DNA of 64,000 nucleotides from the NCBI GenBank assembly GCA_003612395.1, contig RAYQ01000001.1, positions 62,001 through 126,000 on the forward strand. The letters are read 5' to 3'. The translations under genes were made by a program, and so were the position numbers. Source of the stretch: Parablautia intestinalis. GTDB taxonomy: Bacteria > Bacillota > Clostridia > Lachnospirales > Lachnospiraceae. The notes below the pieces were generated by a model that was given only the letters and a program-made list of their open reading frames with translations, was not told the origin of the DNA and made no database searches. Below are positions 41,972 to 51,963 of this stretch, one piece after another (positions within the stretch are counted from its first letter, which is position 1; each line of letters begins with the position of its first letter).

Positions 41972-42673
41972 TCACCCTTCGGTCAAACGGTAAAATAAGC
42001 CGGGAACCCTGTCATCACAATATTGGATAACCTTTTTCCTGCTCTTTTCCAAATCAATTTCAACTATAAATCCCCCATATTCCTTTTGTCTTAATAAAAT
42101 GCATCTTCCTGATGGTTCAAAAGCATATGCCAGTGGAATTTCTCCTTCAAAATGGGAACTTCCAATCACATATATTTCATTTTCAATCGCCCTCGCCTTT
42201 GCTAAGGATGTCCATTGCTCAAGCTGTAAATTATGATACATGCCTGTTCCTATGATATTAATCAGTAAAACCGGATTATCCAGACACATAATTCTTGACA
42301 CCTCCGGGAAATGTATTTCATAGCAGACCGGTATTCCTATTTTGCCGAATTTTGTATTTACGCAGAAAATATTTTCTCCGTTCTTCTTCCCTTTCTGCCT
42401 TTCCTCCTTCGTCAAAATACATTTCGTATATTCATCAACAATCATGCCGCCGTCAATCACCAGCGCCTTGTGTTGTCCTTTATTCTTTAAATCCTTAAAG
42501 CCTGTGATAACATACTTTTCTTTTTTCTTTATCATATCAAGCGCTTCCTGTAAAACATGACTGTCCAGAAAGCCTTCCGGAAAAACATAAAAGTCCGCTT
42601 CATATTGCGAGAGGAAATAATTTAATTCCCGTATACTGTTATTTTTTTTGGGGACTGCCAATAATACGTTCAA
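41972..42673 (-). CDS. Carbon-nitrogen hydrolase (nitrilase superfamily)
   Basis: About 233 residues. The Glu-Lys-Cys triad can be placed: FYVFPEGF (Glu33), DEYTKCIL (Lys84) and GIPVCYEIHFPE (Cys117). It is shorter than most family members (about 260-300). The enzyme should hydrolyse an amide; substrate unknown. The best start is the TTG at 42673 (MNVLLAVPKKNN), with GTGGAGGT 6 bases before it; the frame is open to 42697 but lacks a ribosome site. Single gene between the toxin-antitoxin pair and the ABC operon. Confidence 0.85.
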   Translation of the reverse strand: MNVLLAVPKKNNSIRELNYFLSQYEADFYVFPEGFLDSHVLQEALDMIKKKEKYVITGFKDLKNKGQHKALVIDGGMIVDEYTKCILTKEERQKGKKNGENIFCVNTKFGKIGIPVCYEIHFPEVSRIMCLDNPVLLINIIGTGMYHNLQLEQWTSLAKARAIENEIYVIGSSHFEGEIPLAYAFEPSGRCILLRQKEYGGFIVEIDLEKSRKKVIQYCDDRVPGLFYRLTEG

Positions 42674-42906
42674 AACAACTACCTCCACAGGAAACAATTC
42701 TGATGATTAGTACAATCATAAACTATTTACGTCACGAACGCAATTCGGAAAAGGCAATTTATTCTTATCGAATTTTCTGTCTGTAACACGGCTGTAATAT
42801 CTCCGATTTATGATAGCTTTAGAAGAACACCTTAAAACAAGGAGGAAAATTCCTCTGCACCTGCCGGGGCAGTCGCATTTTTCCTTCGGAAAAACAAGGA
42901 GGAATT

Positions 42907-43629
42907 ATGATGGATATTTTGCAGGCGGTTAATTTAAAGAAATACTATCAAAGCGGAGACAACACGGTCAAAGCGGTGGACGATGTCAGTTTTTCCATAG
43001 AAAAGGGCAGTTTCACGGCAATCGTGGGAACCTCCGGCAGCGGCAAAACTACGCTTTTAAATCTCATGGGCGGACTGGATTATGCGGACAGCGGAGAGAT
43101 TATCATAGACGGACATTCGATTATGAAAATGTCGGAAGAGGAACTGACGGTGTTCCGCCGCAGGAATATCGGGTTCGTATTTCAGAACTACAATTTAATT
43201 TCGATACAGAATGTTTACAAAAACATTGTATTGCCGGTAAGGCTGGACGGCAGGAAACCGGATCAGAAATATATTGAAGGTATCTGTAAGGAGCTGGGAA
43301 TCGGGGATAAGATGGACAGATACCCCAACCAGCTCTCGGGAGGGCAGCAGCAGAGGGTATCCATTGCACGGGCCATTGCGGCAAAACCAGCGGTGCTTCT
43401 CGCAGACGAACCTACAGGCAATCTGGATTCCAAAACCAGCGCAGAGGTGATGGGCCTCCTTAAGATGACGTCAAAGGAGTTTCATCAGACGATTATCATG
43501 ATTACCCACAATGAAGCAATTGCACAGCTTGCGGACAGAGTTATCCATCTGGAGGATGGCAGGATCATGGGAGATGATAAGGAAATCCATTCCGGGCAGA
43601 GCACATTCGGAAGGGAGGCGTCCTTATGA
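42907..43629 (+). CDS. ABC transporter ATP-binding protein (MacB/BceA-like)
   Basis: A 240-residue ATPase with Walker [10 protein letters not shown]-loop FVFQNYNLI, signature [16 protein letters not shown], Walker [14 protein letters not shown] and H-loop ITHNEA. This set is typical of the ATPases that pair with FtsX-type permeases. GGAGG precedes the start. It overlaps the permease gene by 4 bases (ATGA), and a two-component system follows, so the operon probably senses and resists antimicrobial peptides or envelope stress. Confidence 0.95.
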   Translation: MMDILQAVNLKKYYQSGDNTVKAVDDVSFSIEKGSFTAIVGTSGSGKTTLLNLMGGLDYADSGEIIIDGHSIMKMSEEELTVFRRRNIGFVFQNYNLISIQNVYKNIVLPVRLDGRKPDQKYIEGICKELGIGDKMDRYPNQLSGGQQQRVSIARAIAAKPAVLLADEPTGNLDSKTSAEVMGLLKMTSKEFHQTIIMITHNEAIAQLADRVIHLEDGRIMGDDKEIHSGQSTFGREASL

Positions 43630-46178
43630 GTATCATGTTCAGAAATTCCAACGAAAGTTTAGAAAAAGAACTGGCAGCGGAAGATTATAAAGCCCATCCT
43701 GTCAGAAACACTCTGGCAGTTCTTGCGGTGGCCTTATCCGCAATTCTGCTTGGCCTAACCCTTTCTGTGGGAATCGGTTTTGTACAGACTTCTGCCCGTT
43801 CGCTGGGGGCTTCGCCGGGACCCGGGTGCGAGAGCGCTTCGATTTATGGAGATCAGGAGATTCTTGAAAAGGTAAGAAAGCAGCCACAGGTGGACTGGGC
43901 GGCATATGTGAGGAGGTGCAGCAGCACACGTCTCCATAATCGGGAGTTCCACCTGCTGGACGTATACCTTCTGGCCGCTGACGAGACACATTATGATAAG
44001 AATATGGTAGACTTGATCGCGGGAACATACCCGCAGACAGCAAATGAGATTCTGCTGTCGGATACCATGTCCGATCGGCTTGGACTGAATCAACAGGTGG
44101 GCGCGCCCTACACCCTTAAGGTGGTTGTGCAAAAGGATAATGAGCAGGCAGACCAGGAAATTCCCATGACAGTGTGCGGGTATTACCGGAATCCCATACG
44201 AAATTGTGCGGACATCTACGAGGAAATTTATACGGACGAGGCCTTTATTCCTACTTACAATCCGGATCTCCCGGCAGGTTACGATACGATTTACGTAAAG
44301 TTAAATAATCTGAATCCCTTAAAATTCGGGCATGACAAAGATGAGAAGTTAAGTGAGCTGAATGCAGTTGTGGAAGGAAACGGGCGCTCTTTTAAGACCA
44401 GCGATATGACGGCAGCCGTGATTATTCCGATGTTTCTGATCATCGTGTGCATTATGCTTTGCGGGTATTTCTTTATCTATAATATCTTTGATATCTCCAT
44501 TGTCAATGATATACGGTTCTACGGAGAGTTAAAGACAATCGGTATGTCCTCCCGGCAGCTCCGTCGTATGCTGTTTTGGCAGATGAATAAAATCGCATGT
44601 TATGGAATTGTCATCGGCGGACTTACCGGCTGTATCCTTGGTCAGACGGCTTCCGGTAAGATTGTGGCGTCCTTTGCGGAGAACATCGCTATGTATTACG
44701 AACCGGCAGGTATTGTGATAACTTTTCTCTCCGGCGCCGTGTTTGCTTATCTCACGCTCCTTGTCAGTACCCTGAAGCCTTTCCGGATTGCATGTACGAT
44801 TTCACCGGTGGAGGCTGCAAGATACCGCCCCAAGAGAAAAAAAGGCGCTTTCTCTATAATATCCTTTGCTTTAAGCGGCATTTTATTTGTAGTAGTTTAC
44901 ACCCTGGGTATGGGGTTTTCGGTGGAGACGCAGGTTAACAGACGCCACAATACAGATTTTCAAATCAGACATAAGGGCATCCTATGGGCCCAGAACGAAC
45001 CTTTTACGCCGTTTGACACAGAACTGGTGGAACAGCTCCGTGACCTGGCGTTTGTGAAAGATTTGCGGCTTTACTATATTGCAAGAACGAAACCGGACTT
45101 TCAGGTTGTGGATGGAAATTACTGGTATCATACATCGGCGGAGATCACGCCGGAGGGAGAAATTGCAAAAGACCAGATTGCTTATGTAAAGAGCACTCTT
45201 CCTGACCCGTCTGATGCAAAACAGGCTCTCACACTAAACGAACGGGGGAATCTGCCCATAAACGTATGCGGCATGGATGAGCAGGGACTGCTGGATGAAA
45301 TGCACTGGTATACGGTTTTAGAGGGAAATATAGACCCGGATAAATTTGCACAGGGAAATTATCTTATCTATCTTCGCAACGCTTTTGACCATAACAGGCA
45401 TCAGGATGAAAATATGGTGTATGCGGTTCATGCCGGTGATGAGGTAAACGTGACTTTTTATGATGATGCGGCGGACCGTTATGTGGACAGAGAATTTACG
45501 GTTATGGCAATCGTCTTAAATGTGGACCCCTACGGCAGCGGTAATTCGAATCACTCAAATATCTGGGTGGAACAGGATACTTTTCAGGGTATTTATTCCG
45601 ATTATAAGAATCTTGTGGGCGCCATCACCTTTAATGGAGCAGATGCCATGAAAGACGGCACAGTGCTTTCGGAGCAGGAACAACAGGCGATGGTGGAGCA
45701 GGTAATGGAGCAAGACGGCAATTTTCAGCTCAGACTTGATTCGGTCTGCCAGGAAAGAGTATACTTCATAGAGAGGAAAAGAACGATTACAGTATTCGGG
45801 GCGTTTTTGGTTGCAATCATTGGCCTTATCGGAATAGCCAATATCATCAATACAGTAACTACGGATGTGATAGCGCGAAAGGTGGAATATGCCGCCATGC
45901 AGTCCATCGGCATGACCAGGCGGCAGATGGAGCAGGATATCTTCCGTAAATATGCACGTTATATTTTCACTGCACTTATGCTGGCAACGGTGATTGGCGC
46001 AGGAATCTCTTATATGGTCGGGTCGGGCGTCATGTTTAACTTTTCCCCAGGGGCTCTTATAACAGCGCTATTGATTTTTCTGCTATTTTCAGCGCTGCTT
46101 TGTGTGGTGATGGCACAGGTGCTGACAAAGGTCATGAACCGGCAGTCCATTGTGGAGCGGCTTCGGGAAATTGTGTGA
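43626..46178 (+). CDS. FtsX-like ABC permease (mechanotransmission type)
   Basis: An 850-residue membrane protein with four main membrane segments grouped around two FtsX domains. First segment at about 27-50 (TLAVLAVALSAILLGLTLS), a 200-residue outer domain, then three segments at about 260-385 (IIPMFLIIVCIMLCGYFFIYN, and so on), a second long outer domain of about 300 residues, and three last segments at about 720-835 (GAFLVAIIGLIGIANIINTV). This layout is nearer to MacB/FtsX permeases than to the ten-segment BceB. It should work with the ATPase at 42907. Confidence 0.92.
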   Translation: MSIMFRNSNESLEKELAAEDYKAHPVRNTLAVLAVALSAILLGLTLSVGIGFVQTSARSLGASPGPGCESASIYGDQEILEKVRKQPQVDWAAYVRRCSSTRLHNREFHLLDVYLLAADETHYDKNMVDLIAGTYPQTANEILLSDTMSDRLGLNQQVGAPYTLKVVVQKDNEQADQEIPMTVCGYYRNPIRNCADIYEEIYTDEAFIPTYNPDLPAGYDTIYVKLNNLNPLKFGHDKDEKLSELNAVVEGNGRSFKTSDMTAAVIIPMFLIIVCIMLCGYFFIYNIFDISIVNDIRFYGELKTIGMSSRQLRRMLFWQMNKIACYGIVIGGLTGCILGQTASGKIVASFAENIAMYYEPAGIVITFLSGAVFAYLTLLVSTLKPFRIACTISPVEAARYRPKRKKGAFSIISFALSGILFVVVYTLGMGFSVETQVNRRHNTDFQIRHKGILWAQNEPFTPFDTELVEQLRDLAFVKDLRLYYIARTKPDFQVVDGNYWYHTSAEITPEGEIAKDQIAYVKSTLPDPSDAKQALTLNERGNLPINVCGMDEQGLLDEMHWYTVLEGNIDPDKFAQGNYLIYLRNAFDHNRHQDENMVYAVHAGDEVNVTFYDDAADRYVDREFTVMAIVLNVDPYGSGNSNHSNIWVEQDTFQGIYSDYKNLVGAITFNGADAMKDGTVLSEQEQQAMVEQVMEQDGNFQLRLDSVCQERVYFIERKRTITVFGAFLVAIIGLIGIANIINTVTTDVIARKVEYAAMQSIGMTRRQMEQDIFRKYARYIFTALMLATVIGAGISYMVGSGVMFNFSPGALITALLIFLLFSALLCVVMAQVLTKVMNRQSIVERLREIV

Positions 46179-46335
46179 CCAGACTATATCCGGATGCTTT
46201 TGCAGGATAGAAAGTGAAATTCTCAGTAACGTTCACCCAAAGATCCACGCCCGGGTTCCCGAAACTAAATTTTTAAAGAAAGGAAAAGTTTGGCAATAAA
46301 CTTCCAGACTCTTTTATTGGTGGCAGGTGGTAACT

Positions 46336-47022
46336 ATGACAGATAAACACATCTTGATAATAGAGGATGACCGGGCATTAAACGATGGGATTACCTTTGC
46401 ACTGGAGCGCGAGGGCTACACAGTTCACAGCGCTTACTCTCTGGCCCGGGCGGAGAAATGCCTGCGGCAGAAGATGCATCTGATTCTTTTGGATATCAAT
46501 CTGCCGGATGGCGATGGCAGAGAGTTTTTGAAAAATGTTCTTTCAGGGCAGGCGGTCCCTGTGCTTTTACTGACAGCAAGGGATTCGGAGGCAGATATGG
46601 TGAAGGGATTTCTGGCAGGCTGTGATGATTACATTACGAAACCTTTTTCCATGCCGGTACTGCTGATGAAGATTGCAGCGGTGTTAAAGCGCAGCAAAGG
46701 TGTATCAGGGCAGCTATATGTAAACGGCGATCTTTTGTATGATTTTGAGAAAAAGAGTCTGACCAGGCAGGGAGTCAGGGTGGAACTGACAGCATTGGAA
46801 TGCAGGCTGCTTGAGTTCTTTTTACAAAACAGGGGCATTGTGCTGACCAGAGAAATGCTGCTTGAGCGAATCTGGGATGCAGATGAACGGTTTGTGGAGG
46901 ATAAGACACTCAACGTCACTATCCGCAGGCTGCGCCTAAAAGTGGAGGATAATCCGGAGCAGCCGGAGCATATCAGAACTGTATTCGGCATGGGCTACAA
47001 ATGGGAGGACAAACAATCATGA
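46336..47022 (+). CDS. OmpR-type response regulator
   Basis: A 228-residue protein: receiver with EDD at 10-12, phosphorylated Asp53 in LILLDINLPDGDG, Lys in TKPFSMP, then a winged helix-turn-helix (LTALECRLLEFFLQNRGIVLTREMLLERIW, and VTIRRLRLKVEDN with VFGMGYKW). It pairs with the kinase that overlaps its end by 4 bases. Likely target is the ABC operon just upstream. The ATG at 46336 has GGTGG 5 bases before it; the frame opens at 46327. Confidence 0.95.
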   Translation: MTDKHILIIEDDRALNDGITFALEREGYTVHSAYSLARAEKCLRQKMHLILLDINLPDGDGREFLKNVLSGQAVPVLLLTARDSEADMVKGFLAGCDDYITKPFSMPVLLMKIAAVLKRSKGVSGQLYVNGDLLYDFEKKSLTRQGVRVELTALECRLLEFFLQNRGIVLTREMLLERIWDADERFVEDKTLNVTIRRLRLKVEDNPEQPEHIRTVFGMGYKWEDKQS

Positions 47023-48086
47023 AGCGGGAATTTCTTTGTCAGCTGCGCAAAGACACGGATATAGTATGGAAAGGCGGTATGGGCATTACTCTCATACTGC
47101 TTTTGCTGTGCATGGGGATCCTTGGTTCGACAGGAGAAAATATTGGTTTTCCGGACAGGGCAAATCTGTGCTTAAAGCTGATGACAGTATACGGTATTAC
47201 AGCCCTTGCAGTTCTGACAGGCGTATATTTTACGGTGGTACGATGCGTAAATCAAACGCTGTATCAGTTTGGCGATATGATAGAGCATCTGACAAACGGA
47301 CAACCTGAGATTACATTTCCAGCCGGAGAGGATACCATTTTGTCAAGACTGCAGGAACAGCTTATGCGGTTTTATGACATTATGCACTCTTATGAGGAGC
47401 GGGAGAGACTGGCACGCCGCCAGCTTGACGAAAACATCGGGGATTTGGTGCACCAGCTTAACACACCGATTACGAATATCAGAATTTATACAGAATTTCT
47501 GGAACGGGACGATTTGACGGCGGAAGAAAACAGACGCTTTATAAAGTGCCTGAAAGAACAGGCGCAGAAGCTGTCATGGCTGGGCGAAAGCTTTTCTAAG
47601 ATATCCCGGCTGGAAATGGGGATCATCCGGCTGAAACCGGAGAATCAGAAGTTAGAGCCGGTTATTTTGCACGCTGTGAGTCAGATTATGGAAAAGGCGC
47701 GGCAAAAAGGCATTCATATCGTCTTAAAAGGTGATGTGCATCAGAGCGTGACCGTGGATGGCAAATGGACGGCGGAGGCGGTTTTCAATGTGCTGGATAA
47801 CGCGGTTAAGTATGGAGATGCTGACAGTGAAATCGAGATTGAAGCGGTGACCATGACCAATTATGTGAGCGTTGCCGTAAGAAACTGCGGCATAGGGATT
47901 GACGCGGCGGAGTACCATCATCTGTTCAAGCGTTTTTACAGGGGAAAAGGCAGCGGCGTAACGGAAGGGTCCGGTTTAGGCTTGTATATTGTACGCAAAA
48001 TTCTGGAAGATGAAAAAGGGTACGTGACAGTTGGCAGTACCCGCGATGGCCGGACGGAATTCGTATTATATTTATATCAGACGTAA
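47019..48086 (+). CDS. Sensor histidine kinase (short outer loop)
   Basis: A 355-residue kinase. Two membrane segments at about 20-38 and 53-75 enclose a loop of only some 15 residues, as in intramembrane-sensing kinases. A linker follows, then the dimerisation helix with His145 in GDLVHQLNTPITNIR (the usual HxLKTP is HQLNTP) and an ATPase domain (VLDNAVKYGD, FKRFYRGKG, GLGLYIVRKIL). With a very small sensor it probably reads the state of the FtsX-type transporter. Start ATG overlaps the regulator stop. Confidence 0.94.
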   Translation: MKREFLCQLRKDTDIVWKGGMGITLILLLLCMGILGSTGENIGFPDRANLCLKLMTVYGITALAVLTGVYFTVVRCVNQTLYQFGDMIEHLTNGQPEITFPAGEDTILSRLQEQLMRFYDIMHSYEERERLARRQLDENIGDLVHQLNTPITNIRIYTEFLERDDLTAEENRRFIKCLKEQAQKLSWLGESFSKISRLEMGIIRLKPENQKLEPVILHAVSQIMEKARQKGIHIVLKGDVHQSVTVDGKWTAEAVFNVLDNAVKYGDADSEIEIEAVTMTNYVSVAVRNCGIGIDAAEYHHLFKRFYRGKGSGVTEGSGLGLYIVRKILEDEKGYVTVGSTRDGRTEFVLYLYQT

Positions 48087-48162
48087 AGGCAGCATAAGTA
48101 TGCCCCGGCAATACATAATGATTGCTCCATTTTCAGCAGGGACACAATTTCGGAACAGCACT

Positions 48163-48855
48163 TTATTTTTTATATCTGCATAACCATTCCTGACATTCTG
48201 CACAGGAAAGGCTGCTGTTGCTGTCTTCAAAAAAGCGTTCCGGATATTTATGCAGACGTACTTCCCATACCGCCAAAAGCAGTATGGCCGTGATAAGGAG
48301 ACTCCAGGTATAGACCCCCGGCAGGAAAATGAAAGGCGTAAACATCATAGCATAGTCCCAGTTGTAAATCGTACAGGTATGACAGCATTTATTTTTCATG
48401 AACCATGCCTGAAAGGGACAGAAAAATAAAATACAGATCACATCGCATACCGAATATCCCAGACTGATTAACACCATAATTCCTTTGTCAATCCATCCTC
48501 CCAGATAAAGGATTCCTATAAGGCCGTTTAAAGCAATCCATGCTGCTATAACCCCGATTCTGGCATGCGGCTTATGTGCCGCTCCCTCTTTTCCGGATGG
48601 CTTAAAGTAAATTGCAAATTGTTTTTCACATCCTATGCTCTCCCTATTTAAAGGAAAAAAGTGCAGCAGCATTTCCACAAAAAACACAATCCAAATCAGG
48701 AAAGTGGCAAAACTGCTGATGCCTCCCTGAATATCGGTTATTTTCTCCGTGCCCGTCAATATATAAAGAATAAGCGCCGTTGCAAATAAAACGGAACGGA
48801 AAAGCAGCTTGCCTATATATAATGCAAATATTCCCGCCTGCCTGGATTTCTTCAT
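48163..48855 (-). CDS. Membrane protein with cysteine motifs, unknown
   Basis: A 230-residue protein with about six hydrophobic segments. Near 155-165 it has NKCCHTCTIYNWDYAMM and at the C-terminus SCAECQEWLCRYKK, so two Cys clusters (CCxxC and CxxCxxxxC) that could bind metal or form disulfides on the same side of the membrane. I do not recognise a family. It lies alone, converging with the kinase gene; the DUF4317 gene upstream on the same strand is 82 bases away. Confidence 0.7.
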   Translation of the reverse strand: MKKSRQAGIFALYIGKLLFRSVLFATALILYILTGTEKITDIQGGISSFATFLIWIVFFVEMLLHFFPLNRESIGCEKQFAIYFKPSGKEGAAHKPHARIGVIAAWIALNGLIGILYLGGWIDKGIMVLISLGYSVCDVICILFFCPFQAWFMKNKCCHTCTIYNWDYAMMFTPFIFLPGVYTWSLLITAILLLAVWEVRLHKYPERFFEDSNSSLSCAECQEWLCRYKK

Positions 48856-48937
48856 TGGAATCTTAAACCTCTTTCTATACTTCTTAAAATCTTTCTCTTT
48901 CCTTCCTTTACCTGTTTCAAATTCAGACCGCTTATTT

Positions 48938-49564
48938 TTACCTGGTCCCCAGAATTTTTCGAATCATTTCCCCATAAGCCCCGAGAGGATCCGCCTGATA
49001 CACCGCCACATGTTCCAAATCCCCGCTCCGGTCAGTAAAAGCAGGAAACAAAAATCCGCACTCAGGTTTCCCGGGTTCATATTCCCCTGCAAGAGGGCAG
49101 ATTGCACAAATCAGGTAGGTGAATACTTCCTCAGATTCCCCCAGCCTTTCCTTGTCGGCCGCTTTAACCGGCACATCATAGCTGTCGTGAAAGACAAACA
49201 CACCATATGCCTGCCTGCTATGATAGTGCTCCATCACAACTTCATAAAAAGTGTCCATCAGTGCGTCATTTTTAAGCCCGCATTCCCGCATAGCCGTCAG
49301 AAGCTGCCATATGCCGCCCGGTTTCCTTGCCTGTAGACTAAACTTATACCTCTTCAGGTTCACATTTGTATCAGAGAAAGGAATGGTTTTTGCAAGCTCT
49401 AAATTCTTTTTACGCTCCGGCGCCGGCAATTTCAGGAAATTTGTATTAAAGCTCCCATCAAACTCCCCCTCTTCATCCACATAACACCCTGCAATCCGTG
49501 TAAAGGATGTCCGCGACAGCGTCATTCTCCTTGTCAGCTCCAGCATATCTTCCCTGTTGATCAT
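48938..49564 (-). CDS. DUF4317-type protein, short
   Basis: A 208-residue protein beginning MINREDMLELTRRMTLSRTS, then RIAGCYVDEEGEFDGSFNTN, the marked start of DUF4317 proteins. Other members are, as I recall, near 400 residues, so this one may lack the C-terminal half or be a short form. Function unknown. It ends with YQADPLGAYGEMIRKILGTR and a normal stop. The 346-base gap upstream (49565-49909) is AT-rich. Confidence 0.7.
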   Translation of the reverse strand: MINREDMLELTRRMTLSRTSFTRIAGCYVDEEGEFDGSFNTNFLKLPAPERKKNLELAKTIPFSDTNVNLKRYKFSLQARKPGGIWQLLTAMRECGLKNDALMDTFYEVVMEHYHSRQAYGVFVFHDSYDVPVKAADKERLGESEEVFTYLICAICPLAGEYEPGKPECGFLFPAFTDRSGDLEHVAVYQADPLGAYGEMIRKILGTR

Positions 49565-49755
49565 TCTGATACCCCTTTTTATAAAAAAATTAAAGTTTAC
49601 TTTGCAAATCCATCTTTCTATCTGCTAATGCAACCATAATATCACTTTTTACCCTTAAAATAAATCCTGAATTGATAATCTTTCTTATTTATACATGCCT
49701 GTGCATACACAACGTAGCTGTCGGTTAATACTTAAAACTTTTAAGCTGCTAGCAT

Positions 49756-49875
49756 ATGGATGTACGAATAAACAAACCGGAAATCGAGAATATATCTGCA
49801 GAAATGAAAAAATATGCTGCTTTATTAAAAGGTATCAGTATAAGTGGAAAAAATATATTATCAATAGTAGAATGA
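49756..49875 (+). CDS. Possible 39-residue small protein
   Basis: ATG at 49756 opens a frame reading MDVRINKPEIENISAEMKKY at its start, which has a protein-like composition (no rare runs, a likely amphipathic helix). There is no clear ribosome site. It could be a small protein or the remains of one, just before a pseudogene. The rest of 49565-49755 shows nothing. Confidence 0.25.
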   Translation: MDVRINKPEIENISAEMKKYAALLKGISISGKNILSIVE

Positions 49876-49909
49876 AAGAAAGATCATCTCTGGAAGGGGG
49901 AATCGTTTC

Positions 49910-50172
49910 ATGAAAAGATTTAGTCAGGAAGCTGAACAGATCATGGTTGAGCGTTTGGGAAAGGATACATTGGTAGCATTGGCAACAATGGAAAATGAGG
50001 TGCCTTATGTGAGGTATGTAAATGCCTATTACGAAAATGGAGCATTTTTATTATTACATATGCTCTCTCAAATAAAATGCAGCATATAAGGGTTAATCCG
50101 GTAGTTGCCATCGCCGGTGAATTACAGCGCATGGAAGGGGCATTAACCTGGGGTATTTTGGCAAAAGATTGA
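49910..50172 (+). pseudogene. Pyridoxamine 5'-phosphate oxidase-like gene, frameshifted and truncated
   Basis: From the ATG at 49910 (GGAAGGGGG before it) the frame reads MKRFSQEAEQIMVERLGKDT, then LVALATMENEVPYVRYVN, the start of a flavin-binding split-barrel protein. Near 50,050 the match moves to another frame (ITYALSNKMQHIRVNPVVAIAG). It then lacks the usual FTAHGIGENL region and stops at 50172. At least one shift and a deletion make it non-functional. Confidence 0.8.
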
Positions 50173-50288
50173 TTATAACGCTGTTTACTTTTAAACCTAT
50201 TGCCTCCGTCAAAGCCAATTTCATATTTTTTGTTCCTGGCGCTTATGTAAAACAGATAGCGCGCTTTGTGAGCCGGTTTATTATCATA

Positions 50289-50320
50289 AGGCCGGGAATC
50301 CGCTCTCAGATTCCCGGCCT
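50289..50320 (-). terminator. Terminator after htrA
   Basis: AGGCCGGGAATC and GATTCCCGGCCT form a perfect 12-bp stem with an 8-base loop, followed on the minus strand by TATGATAATAA. It lies 34 bases past the htrA stop. Confidence 0.7.
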
Positions 50321-50353
50321 ATGGTTTATTCTATACTGTTTGTTCCGCTTTCT

Positions 50354-51814
50354 TTACTGCACGTTGTTCTGTAAGCCCAGCGTTACCTCCACCTGCTTTG
50401 ACTGGTATCCCATAGGACTCCCCTGCATAATGGTAAGCGTCACGGTGCTGCCCGCCTCACAATAATCAAGATAATCCCTTAGCTCCGTCATAGAAGTTAT
50501 TTCCTCATCATCAATGGCCGTGATAATATCGCCTCTCACCAGACCGGCTTCGTCCGCTCCGGATCCTTCCGTAACAGATGAAACATATACTCCTCTGGGC
50601 GCATCATAAAGCTGTGAATATTCAGATGCCACATCAAGACCTGTAATGCCGAGATAACCCTTCTTTTCCTCATCTACTTTCAGTCTTGTCTCCCTGGTCA
50701 TCAGCTTCTCTATAATAGGCTCGGCGTCAGAAATCGGGATGGCATATCCCATACCTTCTACCGCATTACCGCCTATTTTATTGGAGGTAATACCAATGAC
50801 TTCACCTCTCATATTCAGGAGTGCACCCCCTGAATTGCCGGGGTTAATCGCCGCATTTGTCTGAATAAAGGTATTGATCTCCGTGTCCTCCTGAACGTTT
50901 GTCTGAACCGTAGAGGCTGCGATAGGCCTGTCAAGGGCACTGACCACACCTGTAGTAACCGACTGTCCATACCCCAGCGCATTTCCTATGGCAATTACCG
51001 ACTCTCCTAAGCTCAGGGCGTCCGAATTTCCCATTCTGGCAATAGAAATCTGCTCCATGGTATCGCCGCTGATGTCGCTGAGCTGTACCGCAATTACTGC
51101 AAGATCCTTATCGGCATCCATGCCCTTAATCTGAGCCTGAGCCTGCGTGCCGTCTACAAATTGTACGGTCAGCTCCTCAGGAGACTCCACCACATGGTAG
51201 TTGCTGACCAACAGCAGTTCCGTATCATTTTGCCCTACAATAATGCCGGATCCTGAACCACTGCCCTCCTGGCTGTATTCCTGTCCCCAAAAGCTCATTT
51301 TTTCAATGTACTTCTTGTTTACGGAAACTACTGAAGGCATAACCTCTTTCACCACCTGTGTCACATCGGTAACAGAAGTCTGCACCATCTGTGTCTCATC
51401 TATCTTATTGGAGCTCTCCGCCTTCGCCGTATTATCTTCCTGCGGCTGAGCCTGTGTCTGCTCTACCTGGGACACATTATCTTCTTCCCTGCTCTGCTCA
51501 ATTCCCGCCTTATCTTTTAAGAAATCGGTTGCTGTATCTACTGCCTGGAATCCCAGCCCTGCAAAAATACCAAAGGACAGCCCACACAAAACTCCTACCG
51601 CCACTTTTTTGCCTACACCGTTACCGCTCTTTTTCTCCTTCCCGGGCTTGTTATTACCCCCCGGTCTGTACTCCTCACGGTGAAATCCATCTGCACCGCT
51701 AAAGCTTCCGCCTGACCCGTAATGATAAGTATCATTGCTCTGCTGCCTGTAATTTGTATCATTTCCATTTTGAGTTCCGTCATTATAGTTGTTTGGATAA
51801 TTATTTTCGTACAT
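50354..51814 (-). CDS. htrA: HtrA-like serine protease (membrane-anchored, one PDZ)
   Basis: A 486-residue protein: N-terminal cytoplasmic tail rich in N, Y and G (1-65), one membrane segment at about 68-90, a linker rich in Q and E, a trypsin-like domain with His in VSNYHVV, Asp in DADKDLAVI and Ser in INPGNSGGALLN, and a C-terminal PDZ domain (PRGVYVSSVTEGSGADEAGLVRGDIITAID). It degrades or refolds damaged proteins outside the cell membrane. No co-transcribed two-component pair is present, and it is isolated on the minus strand between a pseudogene and the polysaccharide cluster. GAAAGGGGT precedes the ATG. Confidence 0.95.
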   Translation of the reverse strand: MYENNYPNNYNDGTQNGNDTNYRQQSNDTYHYGSGGSFSGADGFHREEYRPGGNNKPGKEKKSGNGVGKKVAVGVLCGLSFGIFAGLGFQAVDTATDFLKDKAGIEQSREEDNVSQVEQTQAQPQEDNTAKAESSNKIDETQMVQTSVTDVTQVVKEVMPSVVSVNKKYIEKMSFWGQEYSQEGSGSGSGIIVGQNDTELLLVSNYHVVESPEELTVQFVDGTQAQAQIKGMDADKDLAVIAVQLSDISGDTMEQISIARMGNSDALSLGESVIAIGNALGYGQSVTTGVVSALDRPIAASTVQTNVQEDTEINTFIQTNAAINPGNSGGALLNMRGEVIGITSNKIGGNAVEGMGYAIPISDAEPIIEKLMTRETRLKVDEEKKGYLGITGLDVASEYSQLYDAPRGVYVSSVTEGSGADEAGLVRGDIITAIDDEEITSMTELRDYLDYCEAGSTVTLTIMQGSPMGYQSKQVEVTLGLQNNVQ

Positions 51815-51963
51815 AACACTTTACCCCTTTCTTTCATAACAGCTTTAACCCCGGCTGCTAGCCTCTTTCAGACTGCTGTTTTGTTTCCTTTTATGAACTT
51901 AAGTATATCCGGTAATTGTGTTCAAATTGTGACAAAAATTTGATAAAAATGTTATAAATAATC

